A stretch of 5,540 bases of DNA from Opitutales bacterium (GTDB lineage: Bacteria; Verrucomicrobiota; Verrucomicrobiia; Opitutales; UBA2987), in assembly GCA_021772555.1 (NCBI GenBank), contig JAJFLT010000157.1, positions 1-5,540 on the forward strand, read 5' to 3'. The position numbers and the translations under genes were made by a program. Position 1 is the stretch's first letter. Every line of letters begins with the position of its first letter. The notes under the pieces are model-generated. The model made no database searches. It was not told the DNA's origin and was given only the letters and a program-made list of their open reading frames with translations. Positions 1 to 5,309 of the stretch are shown one piece after another.

Positions 1-1
1 C

Positions 2-808
2 GAAGCGGAAAAAACACTGGCCGCTCGTCAAAAATTCCCCCCCGAAATCCGCCTTGCCTGCCAGGCGAAAGCAAAGGGCGGCCCCGTCCGCGTGCATCGT
101 CTCGTGCGCGACAAACTCGACCTCGAACTCATGTGCTGCCAGGAATCCGTTTCCTCGGCCAAAAGCCTCGGCAGCGAAAGAGAGTTGGCCCTGTTTTTCC
201 TCGACATCAGGGAGTTCACAACATTCGCTGAATCACGCTTGCCCTTCGATGTAATCCATATTCTCAACCGCTTTCATCGCATGGTGCAAAAAACCATCGA
301 GCAAAACAACGGCTCCGTCATCGAAGTGGCCGGAGACGGGCTTTACGCCGTATTTGGCCTGGAATGCCCCATGTGCAATGCAGTTGCGGACGGCGTCCAA
401 GCAGGTCATGCCGTCTTGAAAAACATAGAGATTTTCAACGACAATTACCTGCAGCCTTATTTCGACCACCGCTTTCGCATCGGCATAGGCATACATTCCG
501 GCAAAGTCATTTACGGCCAACTCGGGATCGGAGTGGGTGGCGCCGCCAGCGTCATCGGCTACCCGGTCAATCTTGCCGCACGTGTCGAGGCGGCCACCAA
601 AACCCTCAATAACGATTTCCTCATAACCGGGGATGCATTAAAAAAGCTGTCCGAACCCCTAACCGGAACCGTCGTAAAAAAAATACCTCTGAAAGGCGTG
701 CCCGACCCGGTTGAAGTCCACCTGTTAGGAAATGCTTACCAATCGGAAATCGAAGGAGAAGGAGATAGAGAAAGTGGAAAAACCCAACATCCTGTTCATT
801 CTCGCTGA
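2..808 (+). CDS. Class III nucleotide cyclase with the end of an N-terminal 2Fe-2S-like domain, 5' partial
   Basis: The frame is open from base 2, so the gene begins upstream; 268 residues are visible. It should convert ATP or GTP to a cyclic nucleotide. Residues 15-21 (PEIRLAC, Cys at 59-61) match the end of plant/bacterial 2Fe-2S ferredoxin domains, where RLxCQ carries the fourth cluster ligand; the other three cysteines would lie outside the window. The cyclase domain runs from about residue 60 to 235. Metal-binding aspartates are in FFLDIREFT (203-205) and AGDG (335-337). Transition-state Asn and Arg are in VNLAAR (569-571, 581-583), and GIGIHSG is the usual core strand. The purine-selecting positions are odd: Glu (323-325) replaces the adenylate-cyclase Lys, and Ser (548-550) replaces Asp/Thr. 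A GTG at 92 could be called as a start, but it would cut the Fe-S motif. The last ~20 residues are outside the domain and read sulfatase codons in another frame. The family call is firm; the Fe-S domain is likely; substrate is unknown. Confidence 0.9.
   Translation, partial: EAEKTLAARQKFPPEIRLACQAKAKGGPVRVHRLVRDKLDLELMCCQESVSSAKSLGSERELALFFLDIREFTTFAESRLPFDVIHILNRFHRMVQKTIEQNNGSVIEVAGDGLYAVFGLECPMCNAVADGVQAGHAVLKNIEIFNDNYLQPYFDHRFRIGIGIHSGKVIYGQLGIGVGGAASVIGYPVNLAARVEAATKTLNNDFLITGDALKKLSEPLTGTVVKKIPLKGVPDPVEVHLLGNAYQSEIEGEGDRESGKTQHPVHSR
753..764 (+). promoter_or_regulatory. Tandem AAGGAG ribosome binding site for the sulfatase
   Basis: Two consecutive AAGGAG hexamers (753-758 and 759-764) lie inside the end of the cyclase gene. 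The second is 9 bases before the GTG at 774. This supports GTG 774 over the ATG at 732 as the sulfatase start. The ATG has no comparable purine-rich element upstream and would add a charged, lysine- and glutamate-rich leader of 14 residues. Confidence 0.7.
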
Positions 809-2087
809 CGACCTTGGGTGGGGAGATGTCAGCTTTCACGGCTCTCCCATCAGGACTCCGAATATCGACCGGCTCGCCTCCGAAGGCCTCGAACTAGAGC
901 AGCACTACGTCTGCCCCATGTGCACGCCAAGCCGCGTTTGCCTGTTGACCGGCCGCCACCCCAGCCGATTCGGAGCGCACGCCACCACGCCCTGCAACCC
1001 ACCCGTTCTGCCCGACGGATACGCAACCCTGGCCACCGTTTTACGCGATCACGGCTACGACACGGGTATCTTCGGCAAATGGCACCTCGGCTCGGCACCG
1101 CCATACGGCCCCAATCAATTCGGTTTCAACAGCTCCTACGGGAGCCTCGCCGGTGGTGTCGATCCCTACAATCATCGCTACAAACGGGGAGAGTTTTCCA
1201 TCACCTGGCACCGCAACGGAGAATTGGTGGAAGACACAGGGCACGTCACCGACTTAATTGTAAAAGAAGCGCAAGAGTGGATCGAAAGCCGCGACCGGCC
1301 TTGGTTTTGCTACGTGCCCTTTACCGCCGTGCATGTGCCGATCAAACCGACCCAATCCTCCCTCGACGCCTATCAATTTGAGCGCTTTGACGAAGACCCC
1401 TTAAAAGACCGCTCCTATAAAAAATATGCTGCCTACACCAGCCACATGGATCATGCCATCGGCCAATTACTCGAATCTCTGGAGCGAACCTGCCAGCGAG
1501 AGAATACCATCATCGTGTTTTCCTCCGATAACGGAGCGCTCAACGATTGCCCCCTGCATAAAACAGACCTGTATCCGGGCTGGCAGGAAGAATATCCGCG
1601 GCTCGGCTCCAATGGCCCCTTGCGCGGCGTCAAAGCACAGCTCTACGAAGGCGGCATCCGCACACCAACCATCGTCAACTGGCGAAGCCGGTTACCTGCG
1701 GGCACAGTGGACCACCCCGTCCACATGGTGGACTGGATGCCGACCTTTACGCAACTGACCGGCGCCGAACCCCAAGACGATCCTCGCTGGGACGGCATCA
1801 ACCTCTGGCCGTTATTGTCGGATGCGGAGACGGAACCTCAAGAGCGGGATCTTTTCTGGAATTTCCGGGGCGGCACTCAATTGGGTTTTCGCCGGGGCGA
1901 TTGGAAAATGACTTCCTGTCTGGGTGAAGGCGAAAGTGAATCCAAGGTGGAGCTTTTCAATATCACTAACGATCCTTATGAGAAGAAGGAGATATCCGCG
2001 GATTATCCGATTTTAGTAGGGGAACTAACGGAGGCAATCCAGAAACAACGCCAACTCGACGACACTTCCAACCGAAACCTGATATAA
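774..2087 (+). CDS. Type I (formylglycine-dependent) sulfatase, arylsulfatase A/B-like, no signal peptide
   Basis: A 437-residue sulfatase that should hydrolyse a sulfate ester, probably on a saccharide. Numbering from the GTG: ILADDLGWGD holds metal-binding Asp12 and Asp13. PMCTPSRVCLLTG (about 48-60) is the complete sulfatase signature, with Cys50 (codon 921-923) the residue oxidised to formylglycine. GYDTGIFGKWH holds Lys102 and His104. His187 is in AVHVP, Asp252-Asn253 in SSDNG, and Lys287 plus EGGIR finish the active site, so every expected catalytic residue is present. The N-terminal half (DLGWGDVSFHGS.IRTP) most resembles the arylsulfatase B/I/J branch, many of whose members act on glycosaminoglycan-like sugars; the true substrate cannot be read. 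The protein begins EKPNILF with no hydrophobic leader, so a cytoplasmic site is suggested, unlike most secreted bacterial sulfatases. It overlaps the cyclase gene by 35 bases in another frame. An ATG at 732 is the alternative start and gives no signal peptide either. Formylglycine maturation needs an enzyme encoded elsewhere. Confidence 0.95.
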   Translation: MEKPNILFILADDLGWGDVSFHGSPIRTPNIDRLASEGLELEQHYVCPMCTPSRVCLLTGRHPSRFGAHATTPCNPPVLPDGYATLATVLRDHGYDTGIFGKWHLGSAPPYGPNQFGFNSSYGSLAGGVDPYNHRYKRGEFSITWHRNGELVEDTGHVTDLIVKEAQEWIESRDRPWFCYVPFTAVHVPIKPTQSSLDAYQFERFDEDPLKDRSYKKYAAYTSHMDHAIGQLLESLERTCQRENTIIVFSSDNGALNDCPLHKTDLYPGWQEEYPRLGSNGPLRGVKAQLYEGGIRTPTIVNWRSRLPAGTVDHPVHMVDWMPTFTQLTGAEPQDDPRWDGINLWPLLSDAETEPQERDLFWNFRGGTQLGFRRGDWKMTSCLGEGESESKVELFNITNDPYEKKEISADYPILVGELTEAIQKQRQLDDTSNRNLI

Positions 2088-2088
2088 T
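2059..2088 (+). promoter_or_regulatory. Candidate sigma-70-type promoter for the small L7/L12-like gene
   Basis: A perfect TATAAT at 2083-2088 overlaps the sulfatase stop codon. It is preceded, with an 18-base spacer, by ACGACA (2059-2064), which matches TTGACA at four of six positions. Transcription would start near 2095, about 20 bases before the next ATG. The -10 is convincing by position, the -35 is ordinary. Confidence 0.4.
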
Positions 2089-2103
2089 AGTTCTAATATA
2101 ACC

Positions 2104-2108
2104 AAGGA
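2104..2108 (+). promoter_or_regulatory. AAGGA ribosome binding site
   Basis: AAGGA sits 7 bases before the ATG at 2116, good spacing. It supports both the start and the reality of this small gene. Confidence 0.6.
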
Positions 2109-2115
2109 TCAATCC

Positions 2116-2379
2116 ATGTCATTATCAGAAGAATCCACCAAAAAAATTGCCGACGCTCTCCTTGCCGGTCGCAAAATAGAAGCCATCAAGTTATACCGAA
2201 GCGAAACCGGAGAAAGTCTAACCGAAGCCAAAGCTTTTGTTGATAATTTAACAAACGAATTGAAACAGGAATTTCCCGACAAATTCAAAACCCAGGCCAA
2301 AGGATGCATGATCTACATCGTTATCGGAGTGCTTGGAACGGGTCTGGCCGGTTATCAGATTGTTGATTGGATCTCCTGA
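2116..2379 (+). CDS. Small membrane-anchored protein with an L7/L12 C-terminal-like segment
   Basis: An 87-residue protein of unknown function. Residues about 10-45 (LLAGRKIEAIKLYRSETGES, then LTEAKAFVD) closely follow the helix-turn-helix-like part of the ribosomal protein L7/L12 C-terminal domain, whose pattern is K-I-x-x-I-K-x-x-R-x-x-T-G-x-x-L-x-E-A-K. A charged linker (about 46-62) follows, then a hydrophobic segment from about 64 to 83 (CMIYIVIGVLGTGLAGY) that should be one membrane helix. It lacks the L7/L12 N-terminal dimerisation domain and hinge, so it is not the ribosomal stalk protein. It resembles the small L7/L12-like proteins found in many genomes, which have no settled role. 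It follows the sulfatase by 28 bases and has its own ribosome binding site and promoter-like element, so it may be transcribed separately. The link to the neighbouring sugar genes may be accidental. Confidence 0.8.
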   Translation: MSLSEESTKKIADALLAGRKIEAIKLYRSETGESLTEAKAFVDNLTNELKQEFPDKFKTQAKGCMIYIVIGVLGTGLAGYQIVDWIS

Positions 2380-2386
2380 ATTTATG

Positions 2387-2428
2387 GGCCGGATTCAGTT
2401 ACTACCGCTGAATGAGATTATACCGGTC
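2387..2428 (+). repeat. Interrupted inverted repeat downstream of the L7/L12-like gene
   Basis: ATTCAG (2393-2398) and CTGAAT (2408-2413) are perfect complements around a 9-base loop. Directly outside, GGCCGG (2387-2392) can pair with CCGGTC (2423-2428) with one G-U pair, after a 9-base bulge on the 3' side. It lies 8 bases after the stop codon. No T-run follows, so it is not a standard intrinsic terminator; it may be a 3'-end or protective structure, or chance. Confidence 0.35.
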
Positions 2429-2432
2429 GGAT

Positions 2433-2460
2433 TTGCATTGTCCCGTTTCCTGATTAAAAT
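2433..2460 (+). promoter_or_regulatory. Weak promoter candidate for the URO-D-like gene
   Basis: TTGCAT (2433-2438) and TAAAAT (2455-2460) are separated by 16 bases. The -10 matches five of six consensus bases, the -35 only three. A start near 2467 would give a leader of about 65 bases that begins just before the hairpin at 2472-2489. Confidence 0.25.
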
Positions 2461-2471
2461 GGAAATAGAAA

Positions 2472-2489
2472 CCGTTCATTCAAGAACGG
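2472..2489 (+). repeat. Short hairpin upstream of the URO-D-like gene
   Basis: CCGTTC (2472-2477) and GAACGG (2484-2489) form a perfect 6-base-pair stem with a 6-base loop (ATTCAA). The 3' side (CAGTTAATCTATTCT) is only mildly T-rich, so terminator function is doubtful. An operator half-site pair or a leader stem is equally possible. Confidence 0.35.
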
Positions 2490-2521
2490 CAGTTAATCTA
2501 TTCTAAAAAACACCCATAACC

Positions 2522-2526
2522 GGGAG
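2522..2526 (+). promoter_or_regulatory. GGGAG ribosome binding site
   Basis: GGGAG is 7 bases before ATG 2534 and 4 before the TTG at 2531. The better spacing favours ATG 2534 as the start. Confidence 0.55.
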
Positions 2527-2533
2527 CCTGTTG

Positions 2534-3673
2534 ATGATAATTCCACAATCAGTCCAAAAAGCTCTTGCTGCCAAGGGCGGTAGAAAACCCGATTTTAATC
2601 GCCTGAAGGCCTCATTGAATCATCAGGAACCGGATTGCGTTCCTCTTTTCGAAATGGCTATCGACCCGGAAATTAAAACGCAATTCATGGGCCGTTCCCT
2701 CAAAGGCCACGCGGACGAAATCGAGTTCTACGAAACGGCCGGGTACGATGTTTACCCTGTTTCTTTGACCGTAATCAACGTCAACATGAGGGCCGTTGAA
2801 GGCACAGGCCACGACAGCTCGAAAACACTTGGATTGAAAATTCCCAGTCGCACAACGACCAGCTACAAGGCTGAACTCGAGGCCTACACGGAGCGTCATT
2901 GGGCGGAGTTGCATAAAGGCGTCATAACCACCAAAGAGGAATTTCTCGCATACCCTTGGCCGGATGTGGACAAGCTCGACTTTTCCATCCTCGACGAGAT
3001 CGGCGCGCTACTCCCATCGGGGATGAAGGTTGGCGTAATCATCGGAAAAATTTTTACCGGCGCATGGTTCATGATGGGAATGGAATCCTTCATGCTTGCG
3101 CTTGGTGACGACCCCGAACTCATTGACTTGATATATTCGAAAATCATCCCGTTGCAGATGCGGATCATGGAAGCCGCCATGGATCATCCGGCGGTCGGCC
3201 TGAGTTTTCATGCCGATGATCTTTCCGGAAACAACGGACCGTTAGTCAATCCCGATCATTATCGAAAACATGCTTTCCCCTGCTACAAAAAAATGTGCGA
3301 AATGGCCAAAGCGGCGGACAAACCGTTCATCTTTCATTCCGACGGCGACCTCTCGATGTTGCTCGAGGAACTTATCGACCTCGGCATAACCGGTTGGCAT
3401 CCCATTGAAAAAACGGCTCACGACATCAACGAAGTAAAAGCAAAATACGGCCACAAGATTGCACTCATCGGCAACATCGACCTCCAATACACCCTCACCA
3501 GGGGAACTCCCAAAGAGGTCGGGGACGAAGTTCACACCCGCATACTCGACCTTGCACCCGGTGGTGGCTACTGTGTCTCCTCCGGCAACTCCATTCCCGA
3601 TTACGTTCCCATCGACAATTACGCCGCTATGCTGGAGGCGACTTTCAAACACGGCAAATATCCGATTGTCTAA
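2534..3673 (+). CDS. URO-D superfamily protein (uroporphyrinogen-decarboxylase-like, possible methyltransferase), not HemE
   Basis: A 379-residue protein of the uroporphyrinogen decarboxylase fold, the superfamily that includes HemE and the corrinoid methyltransferases MtaA and CmuA. The C-terminal half shows it best: PFIFHSDGDL (His268, Asp270, Asp272), LIDLGITGWHPIE, YGHKIALIGNID, a glycine-rich APGGGY, and SSGNSIP near 350. The HemE hallmark around an N-terminal RQAGRY is absent, so heme synthesis is unlikely. In zinc methyltransferases such as MtaA I expect an HxC motif and a later Cys. Here the first is His-Ser-Asp and the aligned later position is Asn352, so a standard zinc-thiolate centre is not evident. 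No signal peptide or membrane segment is seen. Many uncharacterised relatives occur beside sugar and uronate genes in environmental bacteria. It lies 81 bases before uxaC on the same strand, suggesting a shared role in uronate-containing sugar use. The actual reaction is unknown. Confidence 0.85.
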   Translation: MIIPQSVQKALAAKGGRKPDFNRLKASLNHQEPDCVPLFEMAIDPEIKTQFMGRSLKGHADEIEFYETAGYDVYPVSLTVINVNMRAVEGTGHDSSKTLGLKIPSRTTTSYKAELEAYTERHWAELHKGVITTKEEFLAYPWPDVDKLDFSILDEIGALLPSGMKVGVIIGKIFTGAWFMMGMESFMLALGDDPELIDLIYSKIIPLQMRIMEAAMDHPAVGLSFHADDLSGNNGPLVNPDHYRKHAFPCYKKMCEMAKAADKPFIFHSDGDLSMLLEELIDLGITGWHPIEKTAHDINEVKAKYGHKIALIGNIDLQYTLTRGTPKEVGDEVHTRILDLAPGGGYCVSSGNSIPDYVPIDNYAAMLEATFKHGKYPIV

Positions 3674-3680
3674 CCTTTAC

Positions 3681-3749
3681 TATAATACATCCTCCCTCTA
3701 ACTACCTCCATTTATAAAATAACATTGGGGCACGACAAACGGTTATAAT
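3681..3749 (+). promoter_or_regulatory. Two TATAAT elements in the uxaC upstream gap
   Basis: The 81-base gap between the URO-D-like gene and uxaC holds two exact TATAAT hexamers, at 3681-3686 and 3744-3749. No good -35 lies 16-18 bases before either. The first would give a leader of about 60 bases. The second ends 5 bases before the uxaC ATG, so transcription from it would give a leaderless or nearly leaderless message. No Shine-Dalgarno sequence is visible before that ATG. Confidence 0.3.
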
Positions 3750-3754
3750 AACAA

Positions 3755-5155
3755 ATGACATTCATCCACGACAATTTCCTCTTACAAAACAAAACGGCCG
3801 AGCGGCTCTACCACCAATTCGCTGCTGGACACCCCATTATCGATTACCACTGCCACTTGCTTCCAGCGGATTTGGCCGGTAACAGGCGATATCGGAATAT
3901 CACCGAAATTTGTCTTGAGGGAGATCACTATAAATGGCGGGCCATGCGGGCCCATGGCGAACCGGAGCGGTTTATTACCGGAGACGCCGATCCCAAGGAA
4001 AAATTTTTGGCCTATGCCAGAACAGTACCTCATACCTACCGTAACCCGCTTTACCATTGGGCTCATCTGGAATTGAAACGCTATTTCGGTATCGACGATC
4101 TGCTCGACGAACGAAACGCCGAAACGATCTGGGAACAGGCCAATGAGGCGTTGCAACAGCCTCAATTATCGACCTGGGGTATCCTCCAAAAATTTAAAGT
4201 GGAAGTAATCGGAACAACCGACGACCCCACCGATACTCTTGCTCACCACGTTGCGTTATCCAAAAGCGAATGCCCCGCCAGGGTAGTTCCAACCTTTCGC
4301 CCCGACAATGCCTTGAAGATTGGAGACCCGCAAAACTGGAATGCCTGGGTTGACAAACTGGAGCAAGCCAGCGGGAAAAATTGTTCTAACTTAACTGCAT
4401 TTATCGAAGCTCTTGCTTCCAGATGCGCCTATTTCGATGAGATGGGCGCGCGCGCTTCCGACCACGGTTTGAATCATTGCCCAAAAACGATTTGTAATGA
4501 ACGTGAGGCCGAAATACTTTTTACCAAGGTGCGACGGGGAGAATGCGTCAATCTGGACCAGGCGGAGGGGTTTGCAGGTTTTATCCTCACTCAACTGGCC
4601 GAAATGTATTATGAAAAAGGCTGGATTATGCAGCTTCACCTCGGGGCCATGCGCAACGTAAACACCTACATCGTCAATTCACTGGGCCCTGACACCGGAT
4701 GCGATTCGACGGGCGATTACCCACAGGCTCAAGCTCTGGCCACATTCCTGGGCGAGCTCTCCCAACGCGGCAAGCTTCCCAAAACAATTCTCTATAACTT
4801 GAATCCGGCCGACAATTATCTCTTCGCCACGATGTGCGGCAATTTTTTTGAAGAAGGAGTAGCGGGAAAAATGCAGTTCGGTAGCGCCTGGTGGTTTCTC
4901 GACCAAATGGATGGAATGACCTGGCAGTTAAACGCTCTCAGCAACACCGGGCTACTCAGCCATTTTGTCGGCATGTTAACAGATTCCCGCAGTATGATGA
5001 GTTATCCCCGGCACGAATATTTTCGCCGCCTGCTGTGCAACCTGATCGGCGATGAAATCGAAAAACGTCTACTTCCCGACGATATCGAAATGGCCGGAAA
5101 ATTAATTGAAAATGTGTGCTACTATAACGCCCACAATTTTTTCAATTTCCATTAA
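3755..5155 (+). CDS. uxaC: Glucuronate (uronate) isomerase
   Basis: Cytoplasmic isomerase converting D-glucuronate to D-fructuronate and D-galacturonate to D-tagaturonate, the first step of hexuronate breakdown. At 466 residues it is essentially the length of the E. coli enzyme (about 470), so it is complete. It belongs to the amidohydrolase superfamily. Visible family motifs are DYHCHL (His32 and His34, metal binding), EVIGTTDDP (about 150-158), QLHLGAMRNVN (His295, Arg300), GSAWWFLDQMDGM (about 376-388), LTDSRS (Asp410) and SYPRHEYFRRLLC (about 416-428). The ATG at 3755 gives an N-terminus aligned with known UxaC (MTFIHDNFLL). No Shine-Dalgarno sequence precedes it, which is unusual beside the clear sites of the neighbouring genes. 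The URO-D-like gene upstream is the likely partner. Downstream uronate enzymes such as UxuA, UxuB, UxaA, UxaB and KdgK are not in the window. Confidence 0.97.
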   Translation: MTFIHDNFLLQNKTAERLYHQFAAGHPIIDYHCHLLPADLAGNRRYRNITEICLEGDHYKWRAMRAHGEPERFITGDADPKEKFLAYARTVPHTYRNPLYHWAHLELKRYFGIDDLLDERNAETIWEQANEALQQPQLSTWGILQKFKVEVIGTTDDPTDTLAHHVALSKSECPARVVPTFRPDNALKIGDPQNWNAWVDKLEQASGKNCSNLTAFIEALASRCAYFDEMGARASDHGLNHCPKTICNEREAEILFTKVRRGECVNLDQAEGFAGFILTQLAEMYYEKGWIMQLHLGAMRNVNTYIVNSLGPDTGCDSTGDYPQAQALATFLGELSQRGKLPKTILYNLNPADNYLFATMCGNFFEEGVAGKMQFGSAWWFLDQMDGMTWQLNALSNTGLLSHFVGMLTDSRSMMSYPRHEYFRRLLCNLIGDEIEKRLLPDDIEMAGKLIENVCYYNAHNFFNFH

Positions 5156-5309
5156 AACTAAAACGTTTTTTCAAATTCCATCCTCATCATTGAATTGAGC
5201 AAAATCTCCGGGCGGTAACCGCAACTCCGTCCGCGGAAGTTTTGCCTCAGTTAAATCTTGTCACCGCCCAGGTAAATACCAAGCTAGGACCAATTCCTGT
5301 CCCTCGAAA
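5156..5309. other. Non-coding gap after uxaC with nested inverted repeats
   Basis: No convincing gene is seen in these 154 bases. Notable structure: the palindrome AAAACGTTTT (5160-5169); GCGGT-A-ACCGC (5212-5222), a perfect 11-base operator-like palindrome; and a long-range pair, CCGGGCGGT (5208-5216) with ACCGCCC-A-GG (5263-5272), nine pairs with one bulged A. Inside that pair is a hairpin, AACTCCG (5223-5229) with CGG-A-AGTT (5234-5241), loop TCCG, followed by two more T. Then GGAC/GTCC (5287-5290 and 5299-5302) can close a small third stem. This may include the uxaC terminator or a leader for a following gene; no long T-run is present. Confidence 0.4.

Noticed and set aside
37..43. Run of seven C as a possible frameshift site or sequencing error
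   Set aside because: The cyclase frame reads sensibly on both sides, with the Fe-S-like motif right after it, so no frame change is needed.
732..773. ATG at 732 as the sulfatase start
   Set aside because: It adds a charged 14-residue leader with no family counterpart and lacks a ribosome binding site. GTG 774 has a tandem AAGGAG at good spacing and a standard sulfatase N-terminus.
818..1381. A 187-codon + strand frame inside the sulfatase gene
   Set aside because: It is a shadow in another frame. The product is Arg/Pro-rich with no family motif, while the sulfatase frame carries every catalytic motif.
2531..2533. TTG at 2531 as the start of the URO-D-like gene
   Set aside because: It directly precedes ATG 2534, which is the better start codon and better spaced from GGGAG.
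3242..3652. A 136-codon - strand frame
   Set aside because: It lies wholly antisense to the conserved C-terminal half of the URO-D-like gene and has no recognisable motif or upstream ribosome binding site.
2534..3673. Calling this gene hemE (heme biosynthesis)
   Set aside because: The HemE N-terminal Arg-rich substrate motif is absent and no other heme gene is nearby. Only the superfamily assignment is supported.
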